Notes: generated by a model from the letters alone, not told the origin. 64,000 nt of DNA from Tolypothrix campylonemoides VB511288 (GCA_000828075.3 JXCB02000048.1:83726-147725); one strand, 5' to 3'; counted from the stretch's first letter, positions 44,121-53,006 are shown. Numbers and translations: made by a program.

Positions 44121-44864
44121 ATGAAAAATATTACTGTAATCAGACACACAAGAAACCCTGCTTTTGGGTATCTTGGTAGTTTGGTAGCAAATTTGCATCA
44201 GGAAGATTATGCAGTTACGTACGTAGAAGCTGGACTAGATAATCTTGCTAGTCTCAATCCACTAACTCCAGACATTTTTGTCATTCTAGGTGGTCCTATG
44301 GGAGCTTACGATGATCGGAATTATCCCTTCCTAGTTGATGAACTGCGTTTGTTAGAGCGTCGCCTTGATGCTGATTTGCCTACTTTAGGAATATGTCTGG
44401 GAGCTCAACTAATGGCACGTACTCTTGGTGCTAGAGTCTACCCAGGACCATATAGAGAGATTGGCTGGTCACCGTTAGAACTAAGTAAAGAGGGAATACA
44501 CACACCTTTAGCTCACTTAGTAGCAGAGAAAACCCTTGTGTTACACTGGCACGGTGATACTTTCGATATACCTGTCGGGTCTATCCATCTTGCCTCTAGC
44601 CCAAAGTATCAAAACCAGGCATTTTCCTGGGGTAAATGTGGTCTAGCATTGCAGTTTCATCCAGAAGTTACTACTTTTGGTCTGGAGCTTTGGTTTAAAA
44701 ACCATGCTTGCGAGATAAGTGCAACACATGGTGTTAGCATTACGAGACTGCGCGAGGATACAACCCGTTACTCCAAAAGATTAGAAGCTCAGGCTGCCAA
44801 GTTCTGGGAAGCATGGTTAGAAAGAGGTAGAAAACCGACAAATAATAAAGTTGTCGCCAAATAA
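44121..44864 (+). CDS. Class I glutamine amidotransferase-like protein
   Basis: A 247-aa protein. The nucleophile Cys is in LGICLGAQLMA, the oxyanion strand is FVILGGPMGAYDD, and the His-X-Glu pair is in ALQFHPEVT. This is the GMP-synthase-like amidotransferase fold as a stand-alone protein, as in GATases acting on glutamine or related amides. ATG 44121 is preferred; a GTG 9 nt earlier is in frame. Partner synthetase is not present nearby. Confidence 0.86.
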   Translation: MKNITVIRHTRNPAFGYLGSLVANLHQEDYAVTYVEAGLDNLASLNPLTPDIFVILGGPMGAYDDRNYPFLVDELRLLERRLDADLPTLGICLGAQLMARTLGARVYPGPYREIGWSPLELSKEGIHTPLAHLVAEKTLVLHWHGDTFDIPVGSIHLASSPKYQNQAFSWGKCGLALQFHPEVTTFGLELWFKNHACEISATHGVSITRLREDTTRYSKRLEAQAAKFWEAWLERGRKPTNNKVVAK

Positions 44865-45072
44865 GCTAAAAAATCGATGAAAGCCAATCATAGTAAGCAT
44901 TTCCATTATTTTCGTGTTTAGTCGCTAAAACCTATCCTGTATAGGACTTTGATCAATTTTGGGCTTTATTAAACGACAAGTCTAATATATTAATGCTGCC
45001 CTAAACTTCACTTCCCTAATAGGTAGTCAAATTGGGCAGCAAAAATTAAGTTGCTACTTACATAGCAAGTGA

Positions 45073-45402
45073 TTAAGCTATACCTGCAACAGTGGCAACC
45101 TTGCGGAATTCCTCAGCAGTATGCCGACAAGCTTTAGCACACTTTTGACAGTGGGGTTATCTGAGTGCTTCTCACATTCGCTGGCACAAGCTTCACAGAT
45201 TTCGATACAAGAACGAAGAATTTGGGGAATAAAGCGTGAGCCACGACTCATGAAAGCAGCAGAAGCCCAGCAAATCTCAGCACAATCACGACATAGACGA
45301 GCACATTCAGGCACTGCCCAAACAGGCATCTTTGCAATGTTCGCATTCATAAGCGCAGTGAACTGCAATATCTACACTAGATTGAGAAATTTTGTGAGCC
45401 AT
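45073..45402 (-). pseudogene. Four-helix Cys-rich (Csp/DUF326-like) copper-storage protein, with two compensating frameshifts
   Basis: The ATG at 45402 (RBS AGGAGG) opens MAHKISQSSVDIAVHCAYEC, but this frame stops after ACLGSA. The next frame continues PECARLCRDCAEICWASAAF through CIEICEACASECEKHSDN, then the first frame resumes QKCAKACRHTAEEFRKV and ends at 45073. From ATG to the final stop is exactly 109 codons plus stop, so one inserted base (probably in GGG after CLG) and one missing base (in CCCC after SDN) cancel. The intact homologue is immediately upstream (45510-45863). Either a real double frameshift or two homopolymer sequence errors. Confidence 0.75.
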
Positions 45403-45509
45403 GAAATTCCTCCTAGTATTTTAGTAGCAAGTGCAAACTACTGCCTCAACGTGCAGCAGTCTAGGAATAGCAGCCAAGGCTTGTGTAGTAACCAAGTGTC
45501 TACTACAAG

Positions 45510-45863
45510 TTATGCCATTGCCCCAGCCATCTGACGGCAGGAATCAGCGCAGCGGCGGCAAGATGCAGCACAGCGTTTACAGTGATCGTGGTCGTGTTTC
45601 TCGCACTCAGCGGCACAGCGATCGCAAGCTTCGGCACAGATTCCACACATCTGAGCATGAAGAGCCGAATTGCGAGACATGAAACGGGCGCACAGATCAC
45701 AAGTGTCAGCGCAGTCCCGGCATAGCTTGATACACTGAACCATCATCTGCACCATGTCGCTACTTAAGCAGGCATCGGCACAGTTTTCGCAATCACGTAG
45801 ACAATCAAGACAATTCTGAATGCAAGTTTCCAGTAGGGATTGATGAGATTGGGCTGTCGTCAT
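45510..45863 (-). CDS. Four-helix-bundle copper-storage protein, Csp/DUF326 type
   Basis: A 117-aa protein with about 22 Cys, most as CxxC or CxxxC on amphipathic helices (CIQNCLDCLRDCENCADAC, CIKLCRDCADTCDLC, CGICAEACDRCAAEC), so the interior of the bundle would be lined by thiolates that store many Cu(I). The His-rich link HDHDHCKRCAASC sits near the mouth. No signal peptide, so it is cytosolic (Csp3-like). Upstream, on the other side of a 365-bp gap, is the DUF305 gene with both operator types. Confidence 0.9.
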   Translation of the reverse strand: MTTAQSHQSLLETCIQNCLDCLRDCENCADACLSSDMVQMMVQCIKLCRDCADTCDLCARFMSRNSALHAQMCGICAEACDRCAAECEKHDHDHCKRCAASCRRCADSCRQMAGAMA

Positions 45864-46003
45864 AATTCCTCCCCTAATGTGAAGTTATAAAATCCTACAG
45901 AAGGCAACATTTTTACCTCTTCGCCCTTACCTTAAAAATTAATGAGTGTGCTTGCGTCTCCCTAATGACGTGAAAATTATTTATTTCTAATGGAGAATAT
46001 TCA

Positions 46004-46020
46004 TTTCATCCTAATTTCAT
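46004..46020 (+). promoter_or_regulatory. Direct-repeat operator TTTCAT-N5-TTTCAT (box 4)
   Basis: TTTCAT at 46004 and 46015, with the intervening CCTAA identical to boxes 5 and 6. In the divergent gap between the Csp operon and the DUF305 gene, oriented towards DUF305. Confidence 0.7.
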
Positions 46021-46064
46021 TTATCTATGCACAATTGCTTTCTTTGTAGTTAGAATCACAAGGA

Positions 46065-46081
46065 TTTCATCCTAATTTCAT
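46065..46081 (+). promoter_or_regulatory. Direct-repeat operator TTTCAT-N5-TTTCAT (box 5)
   Basis: TTTCAT at 46065 and 46076. Its context (ATTTCATCCTAATTTCATTT) is the same as box 4, 61 bp away. Together they form a double site. Confidence 0.7.
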
Positions 46082-46165
46082 TTGTCTTTGCAATACTAAG
46101 CAATTAGTGCAGTTCTATTGCTCCAATAACAAATTGGCTATTTTACCCTTGTCGGGAAATAGCAG

Positions 46166-46197
46166 TTGACACTCCAGCTAACTGGAGATTTCAAAAT
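46166..46197 (+). promoter_or_regulatory. MerR-type promoter/operator of the DUF305 gene
   Basis: -35 TTGACA, 20-bp spacer, -10 CAAAAT. The spacer holds the perfect palindrome CTCCAGCTAACTGGAG, the cleanest example in the window. The -10 is 30 bp upstream of the ATG. Confidence 0.77.
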
Positions 46198-46227
46198 AGT
46201 AGAAACTACGGTACACATTTCAAGTCT

Positions 46228-46944
46228 ATGCAACGTATCTCTTGGAAAACTGGGTTTTTCGCGATGACTTTCATAACACTCGCTTCCTTTACAAGCGGCG
46301 TGCTTACAGCCTGTTCCACAACTGCTTCCCAAAACGAAACCCAAGCCCCAAATACCACCGCAACTCAGGCTAACAACAAGCAACAGATGGACCACGGCAG
46401 TGGTATGCATCATGGTAGTGGCACAAACCATAGCATGGCAATGGATTTAGGTCCTGCGGATGCCAATTACGATTTGCGGTTCATTGATGCTATGATTCCA
46501 CACCATCAAGGTGCTACGGAGATGGCAAAAGAAGCCCAACAGAAATCAAAACGTCCCGAAATCAAAAAGCTGGCAGGCGAAATTATCAAAGCTCAAAACA
46601 AAGAAATTGCTGAGTTGAAACAGTGGCGCACAGCATGGTATCCCAAAGCACCCAGCACGGCAACGGCTTGGAATACCCAGCAAAATCAGACAATAGCAAT
46701 GTCTCCTGAGCAGTCTAAAGCGATGCGAATGGACATGGACTTAGGGACTGCTGATGTTGAGTTTGACCTACGTTTCATCAATGCAATGATTCCGCACCAT
46801 GAAGGGGCGATAACAATGGCGCAAGATGCATTAAGTAAGTCCAAGCGCCCTGAAATCAAGAAATTGGCTCAAGATATTGTCAGTTCTCAACAAAAAGAAA
46901 TTGACCAAATGAAGCAATGGCGACAAGCTTGGTACAACCAGTAA
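46228..46944 (+). CDS. DUF305 periplasmic lipoprotein with two DUF305 domains
   Basis: A 238-aa exported protein with the lipobox GVLTACS and a His/Met-rich segment (MDHGSGMHHGSGTNHSMAM). Each of the two DUF305 repeats has the metal-site motif AMIPHH-x-GA: residues about 87-137 (FIDAMIPHHQGATEMA) and 180-236 (FINAMIPHHEGAITMA). The family is often co-located with copper genes and is a good candidate for periplasmic copper binding. It has a MerR-type promoter and two response-regulator-like boxes upstream. First gene of locus B efflux. Confidence 0.88.
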   Translation: MQRISWKTGFFAMTFITLASFTSGVLTACSTTASQNETQAPNTTATQANNKQQMDHGSGMHHGSGTNHSMAMDLGPADANYDLRFIDAMIPHHQGATEMAKEAQQKSKRPEIKKLAGEIIKAQNKEIAELKQWRTAWYPKAPSTATAWNTQQNQTIAMSPEQSKAMRMDMDLGTADVEFDLRFINAMIPHHEGAITMAQDALSKSKRPEIKKLAQDIVSSQQKEIDQMKQWRQAWYNQ

Positions 46945-46960
46945 GCAAGAGCAAGCGCGA

Positions 46961-46977
46961 TTTCATCCTAATTTCAT
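46961..46977 (+). promoter_or_regulatory. Direct-repeat operator TTTCAT-N5-TTTCAT (box 6)
   Basis: TTTCAT at 46961 and 46972, CCTAA between, in the short gap between the DUF305 gene and the second adaptor gene, oriented towards the adaptor. Confidence 0.7.
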
Positions 46978-47079
46978 TTCTTGCTGTAAGACTAAAAGGT
47001 GTGTGCATCAAGAGCGCCCACTAACATAAATACGCGATTGCAACTCCTTTCCCCAGTACTTAAGGATTTTTTCAGCGCG

Positions 47080-48753
47080 ATGCTAAATTCTCTGCGTTCC
47101 CAACAACTCACAGCAATTCGTTGTGTTTCTGGTACACTTGCAAGCCTGCTGTTATTAGCTAATCCCTCAACTGTTTTAGCTCACGGCGGACACGGAAATG
47201 AATTTCAAGGAGGAAGTAAAGCTTCTCAAAATACTGGTTCTATTCAAGTTGATGCCCAAACCGCAAAACGTTTAGGAATTAAAATCGAGCCAGTGAAACG
47301 TCAGCAACTAGCTGTTGGTATTAAAACCACTGGGCAGATTGAAACGCTGCCCAGCCAAAAAGTGGAAGTGACTACCCCAATTTCCGGGGCTAAAGTGGTT
47401 GAGCTACTGGTGGAACCTGGTGCAGTCGTGAAAAAAGGTCAACCCGTAGCTGTTGTCACCAGTCCTGACTTGGTGGAACTGCGCGTTGAATCTCAAGAAA
47501 AACTCGCTGAAGGACAAGCTGATTTGCAGCAGGCGGAAGCTGACTTACGGCTGGCTCAACAAAACTACGAGAAATATCAACAGATAGCCGCAGCTGAAAT
47601 AGCCGAAGCACAAAGCCAAGTGGCATTCGCTCAAGAGAAGTCTGACAAGGACAACCAGTTAGCAGATTCTGGTGCTTTGCCACGACGTGATGCTTTGGAA
47701 TCCCAAACCCAGCTAGCGCAAGCCAAAGCCGGACTCACCAAAGCCAGTAGCCGTCGAGACGTGATTGATGCTGAAAATAAACTCAAACGTGCTCAATCAG
47801 CTGTTGAAGTAGCAAAAAAACGTATTAACCTCAGCAATGCTACTTATCAAACTCGGTTGCAACAATTGGGAAATAGCGCCAATGCTAAGGGACTGGTGAC
47901 GGTGACGGCTCCCATTTCTGGCAGGGTGGCTGATAGAGAAGTTACCATTGGTCAATCCTTTGAGGATGCAGGTGGCAAATTGATGACGATTGTCAATGAC
48001 AGTCGGGTATATGCCACAGCAAATATTTATGAAAAAGATTTGGGAAAGGTAAAGACGGGTCAACGTGTAAGCTTGAAGGTGGCTTCTGTACCTGACCGTA
48101 CTTTTACTGGACGAATTGCCGTGGTTGGGTCAGTGGTAGAAGGTGAAACACGGGTAGTCCCTGTGAAAGCCGAAATAAATAACCCCGGTGGAGTTCTCAA
48201 GCCAGGGATGTTTGCCGAACTTGAAGTTTTAACAGACCAAACATCAACAGCTACATTAGCTATTCCTAGTTCGGCTGTTGTTGAAGCGAATGGCAAGAAA
48301 CAAGTTTACGTGCAAAATGGTAATGCTTTTCAAGCAACTGAAGTCACTTTAGGTCAAACCTCTGGGGACATAGTTGAGGTTAAGACTGGTTTATTCGAGG
48401 GGGATTCAATTGTTACTCAGCGTGCGCCTCAACTTTATGCTCAGTCTTTGCGGGGTGGTAGCAGTGCAAAAGAAGACGAACACACGGAAACTCCGCAAGC
48501 TTCTTCACAGGCTCCGGAAGCTAAAACGCCCAATCTGCCAGTACCGCTATGGTTGGTAGGAGCAGGTGGCGGAGCTGCGCTAGCAACTTTTGCTTTCATG
48601 GCTGGTGCTTGGTCTGGTCGTCGTACAAAATCCCAACTTCAACCATCGGCAGAATTTGCTTTTTTACCAGAAGAGTCTCCCACCCAATCGCCAAGATGGG
48701 ATGATAACCATCGCGTCGCCCATGAGGACTCAAAAGTCACTAATCAAAAATAA
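47080..48753 (+). CDS. RND adaptor protein, NrsB/CzcB-like, with C-terminal TM (locus B)
   Basis: About 557 aa from MLNSLRSQQLTAIRC; the frame is open further up to a GTG at 46999. It is a paralogue of the locus A adaptor: identical stretches such as GIKTTGQIETLPSQK and VTTPISGAKVVELLVEPGA. Signal peptide, His-containing HGGHGNEFQGG, coiled coil, lipoyl and barrel domains, then a Glu/Thr/Pro-rich tract and a C-terminal TM (LVGAGGGAALATFAFMAGAW). Unlike locus A the tract before the TM has lost the HEHGHDH cluster. Ends 15 nt before the RND gene. Confidence 0.9.
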   Translation: MLNSLRSQQLTAIRCVSGTLASLLLLANPSTVLAHGGHGNEFQGGSKASQNTGSIQVDAQTAKRLGIKIEPVKRQQLAVGIKTTGQIETLPSQKVEVTTPISGAKVVELLVEPGAVVKKGQPVAVVTSPDLVELRVESQEKLAEGQADLQQAEADLRLAQQNYEKYQQIAAAEIAEAQSQVAFAQEKSDKDNQLADSGALPRRDALESQTQLAQAKAGLTKASSRRDVIDAENKLKRAQSAVEVAKKRINLSNATYQTRLQQLGNSANAKGLVTVTAPISGRVADREVTIGQSFEDAGGKLMTIVNDSRVYATANIYEKDLGKVKTGQRVSLKVASVPDRTFTGRIAVVGSVVEGETRVVPVKAEINNPGGVLKPGMFAELEVLTDQTSTATLAIPSSAVVEANGKKQVYVQNGNAFQATEVTLGQTSGDIVEVKTGLFEGDSIVTQRAPQLYAQSLRGGSSAKEDEHTETPQASSQAPEAKTPNLPVPLWLVGAGGGAALATFAFMAGAWSGRRTKSQLQPSAEFAFLPEESPTQSPRWDDNHRVAHEDSKVTNQK

Positions 48754-48768
48754 AAATAATCGATTAAA

Positions 48769-51700
48769 ATGCTGAGTGCCATCATTAAATGGGCGATCGC
48801 TCGCCGTTGGCTAGTGGTCCTGGGTGCAATTATCCTGATGTTTTGGATATTTAGGACGATCATCCAAATGCCTCTGGATGTCTTCCCCAGCTTTGCACCG
48901 CCCCAAGTCGAAATTCAAACTGAAGCGCCGGGACTTGCTCCCGAAGAATTGGAATCCCTGGTAACTTTACCAATTGAAAGTGCAATTAACGGGACTCCGG
49001 GAATCACTGCGGTACGCTCTTCGAGTGCGGCGGGAATTTCTGTTGTCAAAGTCATTTTTAACTGGGGAACCGATATCTATCAAGCTCGCCAGCTAGTAAC
49101 AGAGCGATTGCAACAAGCTCAAAGTAAGCTTCCACAAGGGGTGGAAACGCCACAAATTTCCCCTACCAGTTCCCCCATTGGTACGGTACTGCAATACGCC
49201 TTTACTTCTGAAACTACTCCTTTAATGGAAGTGCGGCGTATTGTCGATTGGCAAGTGACAAACCGCCTTTTGGCTGTCCCTGGCGTTAGTCAAGTAGTGG
49301 CGTATGGTGGCGATAGTCGGCAATATCAAGTATTAGTTGACCCAGAGAAGTTGAAAGCCTTTAATGTCACCTTAGAAGACGTGGCGGAGGCAACCGAAGC
49401 TGCTAATGTTAATGCTCCTGGTGGTTATTTAATTACTCCTGACCGAGAAAAGTTGATTCGGGGTATTGGGCGGATTGAATCTATCGAAGAATTACAGCAA
49501 TCAGTGATTACTGCTCGCAATGGTACGCCTATCAAGTTATCCGATGTCACTGATGTGCAAATTGGTGCAGCTGTTAAACGGGGCGATGGCAGTTTTAACG
49601 GTCAAAAGGCAATTATTGTCATGATTAATAAACAGCCTCAAGCCGATACTCCCACTGTCACTCGTGCCATAGAAGCGGCGATGGAAGAGATTAAAGCAGG
49701 CTTACCTAAAGATATCAAAGCGACTGCTACCTTCCGTCAGGAAAACTATATCGATTCTTCTATTGAAAATGTTAGAGAAGCTTTAGTTGAAGGCAGCATT
49801 ATTGTTGCCATTATCCTGATTCCATTTTTGATGAATTGGCGCAACTTGGCTATTTGTTTAACTGCTCTTCCCTTGTCTTTGCTTATAGGTGTACTGGCAC
49901 TGAATTGGTTGGGACATGGTTTAAATACGATGACTTTGGGAGGTTTAGCAGTAGCAATTGGTTCAGCAGTTGACGATGCGATTGTCGATGCTGAAAATGT
50001 CTTTCGTAACCTGCGAGAAAATAAATACTCTCCCAACCCGCGTCCTGTTCTAGATGTTGTATTTGACGGCTGTCAGGAGGTGCGCGATTCAGTATTTGGA
50101 GCCACGATAATTACAATAGTTGTCTTCTCTCCAATTTTTGCTTTGAGTGGCGTAGAAGGTAGCATTTTTATTCCAATGGGGTTGGGATATCTAGCAGCAG
50201 TTCTCGCTTCTAGCGTGACAGCATTGACGGTGACTCCCGCTTTATGTGCAATTCTTTTGCCTTACGGTAACTTGCCAGAAAGGGAACCTTGGGTTGCGAG
50301 ATTTTTTAAAGGGCTGTATCATCCCCTGTTAACATTTTCTATACGCCGTTCTGGAATTATTATCGCCGTAGCTGCTGCCAGCCTCGTTGCAGCAACTGTA
50401 ATTTTTCCCTCCTTTGGAAGAGTATTTTTACCAGAGTTTCAGGAGCAAACATTGGTGAATACCGTGTTGCTATATCCAGGTGTTTCTCTGGAAGCAACTA
50501 ACAGTGCAGGCTACGCTATCCAAGATGCACTTAAGGGAGATCCCAGATTTCCTTACGTGCAGTTACGTTCTGGACGTGCGCCTGGTGATGCGGATGCAGC
50601 AGGGGTGAATTTGGGACATTTGGATATCGAGTTAAGTGACTCAGGAATGAAAGACAGGGAGGCGACTATTGAGAAGTTGCGAGAAGAATTTGCTAAGTTA
50701 CCAGGGGTAGCACCGAATATTGGCGGTTTTATCTCTCACCGCATGGATGAGGTGTTGTCTGGAGTGAGGAGTGCGATCGCAGTGAAAATTTTTGGTCCCG
50801 ACTTAGAACAACTCCGCACTATTAGCACTCAGGTAGATGAGGTGATGAAAACCGTTAATGGTATTGTAGATTTGCAACTTGAACCTCAAGTACCAATCGA
50901 ACAGATACAAATTAAGTTCAACCGTCCTGCTGCATCTCGATATGGTTTGACAGTTGGAAAACTTTCCGAAATTATTGAAACCGCGCTCAATGGACGAGTC
51001 GTATCCCAAGTCTTGGAGAATCAACAAACCTTCGATTTAGTTGTGTGGTTAAAACCAGATGCACGGCAAAACCTGGATACTATTAGCAATTTATTAGTTG
51101 ATACTCCTGGCGGGAATAAAATTCCTTTAGCACAAGTTGCAGTAATTGACAATGGTACTGGTCCCAACACTATCAACAGAGAAAATGTTTCCCGTTTGAT
51201 TGTGGTTTCTGCTAATGCTAGCGGCAGAGATTTGCGCTCTATCGTGAATGAAATTCAAACCAAAGTTAAGCAACAAGTACAGATACCCTCTGGTTACTAC
51301 ATCCAGTATGCTGGTCAATTCGAGGCGCAAGAACGAGCCACTCAGAATATTTTAATTTTCAGTGCCATAGCCTTTGTCGTCATTACGGTCATCATGTACC
51401 TTTCAGTCAAATCTATTCCATCTACCGGCATGATTATGATTAACTTGCCTTTGGCTTTGGTGGGGGGAGTCTTTTCGGTGGCTTTGACTGGAGGCGTTAT
51501 TTCCATCGCTTCTTTAGTTGGTTTTGTAACTTTATTTGGAGTTGCTACCCGTAACGGGTTGCTACTAGTAGATAATTACAACACCAAATTTGCTGAAGGG
51601 ATGGCTTTTAAAGAAGTTCTGATGAAAGGTTCGATGGAACGACTTAACGCCATTTTGATGACAGCTTTTACCTCAGCTTTAGGATTAGCACCCCTGGTCG

Positions 51701-51894
51701 TTGAGAGTGGTCCTGGAAAGGAAATTCTACAACCACTTTCGATTGTAGTGTTGGGTGGATTGTTTACTTCTACAGCTTTAACACTGGTAGTATTACCCGC
51801 GTTGTATGCTAAGTTTGGCAAGTTCTTGTTCCCGAAGCGAGCTACGCAAATTGTAGACAATGGGAAGGCAGTTAGAGCAGTCATTGAGCGATAA
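48769..51894 (+). CDS. Heavy-metal RND efflux pump, HME type (locus B)
   Basis: A 1041-aa pump, the same length as the locus A copy and strongly similar along its whole length (for example MLSAIIKWAIARRWLV at the N-terminus and SAVDDAIVDAENVFR in TM4). The Asp-Asp...Glu relay is kept. Differences are spread evenly, so this is an older duplication, not a recent copy. Gene order adaptor-RND-lipoprotein matches locus A but on the other strand, and the CDF gene is missing here. Confidence 0.93.
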   Translation: MLSAIIKWAIARRWLVVLGAIILMFWIFRTIIQMPLDVFPSFAPPQVEIQTEAPGLAPEELESLVTLPIESAINGTPGITAVRSSSAAGISVVKVIFNWGTDIYQARQLVTERLQQAQSKLPQGVETPQISPTSSPIGTVLQYAFTSETTPLMEVRRIVDWQVTNRLLAVPGVSQVVAYGGDSRQYQVLVDPEKLKAFNVTLEDVAEATEAANVNAPGGYLITPDREKLIRGIGRIESIEELQQSVITARNGTPIKLSDVTDVQIGAAVKRGDGSFNGQKAIIVMINKQPQADTPTVTRAIEAAMEEIKAGLPKDIKATATFRQENYIDSSIENVREALVEGSIIVAIILIPFLMNWRNLAICLTALPLSLLIGVLALNWLGHGLNTMTLGGLAVAIGSAVDDAIVDAENVFRNLRENKYSPNPRPVLDVVFDGCQEVRDSVFGATIITIVVFSPIFALSGVEGSIFIPMGLGYLAAVLASSVTALTVTPALCAILLPYGNLPEREPWVARFFKGLYHPLLTFSIRRSGIIIAVAAASLVAATVIFPSFGRVFLPEFQEQTLVNTVLLYPGVSLEATNSAGYAIQDALKGDPRFPYVQLRSGRAPGDADAAGVNLGHLDIELSDSGMKDREATIEKLREEFAKLPGVAPNIGGFISHRMDEVLSGVRSAIAVKIFGPDLEQLRTISTQVDEVMKTVNGIVDLQLEPQVPIEQIQIKFNRPAASRYGLTVGKLSEIIETALNGRVVSQVLENQQTFDLVVWLKPDARQNLDTISNLLVDTPGGNKIPLAQVAVIDNGTGPNTINRENVSRLIVVSANASGRDLRSIVNEIQTKVKQQVQIPSGYYIQYAGQFEAQERATQNILIFSAIAFVVITVIMYLSVKSIPSTGMIMINLPLALVGGVFSVALTGGVISIASLVGFVTLFGVATRNGLLLVDNYNTKFAEGMAFKEVLMKGSMERLNAILMTAFTSALGLAPLVVESGPGKEILQPLSIVVLGGLFTSTALTLVVLPALYAKFGKFLFPKRATQIVDNGKAVRAVIER

Positions 51895-51961
51895 TTCATA
51901 ACTAGAAATTGCCACTACATTTAATGGTTCCAATTATTAATAATTAATGAGGACTCAATCA

Positions 51962-52465
51962 ATGAAATCGTTAAAATCAGGTTTGATTGTTCTAGGAACT
52001 ATGGGGCTGCTTTTCTTGGGAGCTTGTAGTAACAAGGAGCAAGCAGCTAATACAGAAACCAGTCAAACAACTTCTACCTCTACGACCTCAACCACTCAGT
52101 CGAGTGCGCCTTCAGCTTCACCTACTCTGAAAACAGAGGGACAGCATGGTGAATCTCATGGGGGTCAAGTTGTGGAGACAGGAGTTTATCACTTAGAGTT
52201 TGTCCCCGAGAAGGAAGCAAATGCAACCCACATGGATTTCTATTTGCAAAAAGGGGACAATCATGAGGCGATACCTAATGCTAAAGTAACGGCTCAGGTT
52301 CAGTTACCTGATGGGAAACAAAAAACAGTTCCTTTGACCTATGATGCAAAAGATAAACACTACACAGGTTTACTGTCAGACAACGCAACTGGTCAATATC
52401 AGGTGAAAATTACTGGAGATGTTAAAGGTGAGAAGGTAAACGGACGTTTTAGTTTTAATCGCTAA
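51962..52465 (+). CDS. Metal-efflux-associated lipoprotein (locus B)
   Basis: A 167-aa paralogue of the locus A lipoprotein. The start MKSLKSGLIVLGTMG follows GAGG by eight bases; the lipobox is LFLGAC. The linker is Ser/Thr-rich (QTTSTSTTSTTQSSAPSAS), then HGESHGGQVVETGVYHLEF and the beta-rich domain ending TGDVKGEKVNGRFSFNR. It is 67 nt after the RND stop. Conserved placement after the pump in both loci suggests a functional link to efflux. Confidence 0.77.
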   Translation: MKSLKSGLIVLGTMGLLFLGACSNKEQAANTETSQTTSTSTTSTTQSSAPSASPTLKTEGQHGESHGGQVVETGVYHLEFVPEKEANATHMDFYLQKGDNHEAIPNAKVTAQVQLPDGKQKTVPLTYDAKDKHYTGLLSDNATGQYQVKITGDVKGEKVNGRFSFNR

Positions 52466-52572
52466 TTGCGCCCAGTGGGACTTTCAAACTTTCTACCATA
52501 AAAAGTACCTCCATATTAATTCGTGGAGATGAACTAATAAATTGACAAAAACATAGAGAGGTAAAAAAGAAC

Positions 52573-52881
52573 ATGACTGCACGCACTCATCAGCTAGTAT
52601 TAACCGGAGCCTTAGCTAGTTTTGCATTGCTAACATTCGCAGCTAGTCCTAGCCTAGCAGAAAGCCGCACCCAGACTGTGAAACCTACTACGACTTCCAA
52701 CACTACAAACGAGGCAAATCAGACTCAACAGCAGATTGGTCAAAGAACAGTGCCTGCTAACCAGACACCACAACAGCCAAACCAAACAGGATGTAGCTGT
52801 TGTAAAGACATGATGAACAATAAACAAATGATGCACAATATGAATCAGATGAAGGACGGTCAAAACAACCAATCCAGATAG
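52573..52881 (+). CDS. Secreted small Cys/Met-rich protein
   Basis: A 102-aa protein with a signal peptide (LVLTGALASFALLTFAASPSLA), then a Thr/Asn/Gln-rich spacer of about 50 residues, then a dense metal-ligand cluster: TGCSCCKDMMNNKQMMHNMN. Three Cys in four residues followed by six Met and a His is the composition of copper-binding peptides. No family is recognised. It is the last gene of the locus B efflux series and has no counterpart in locus A. Confidence 0.65.
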   Translation: MTARTHQLVLTGALASFALLTFAASPSLAESRTQTVKPTTTSNTTNEANQTQQQIGQRTVPANQTPQQPNQTGCSCCKDMMNNKQMMHNMNQMKDGQNNQSR

Positions 52882-53006
52882 GTTTTAAGTAATTGAACGG
52901 CGAGAGGCTCTTCAAAGAACTCTTTTTAGGACTAAACTCCAATACGGTTCAGATAAGAAGTTAACGAGTGAAGGTAAGCAGAGGGGATGGGGAGATGGGG
53001 AGCGGG

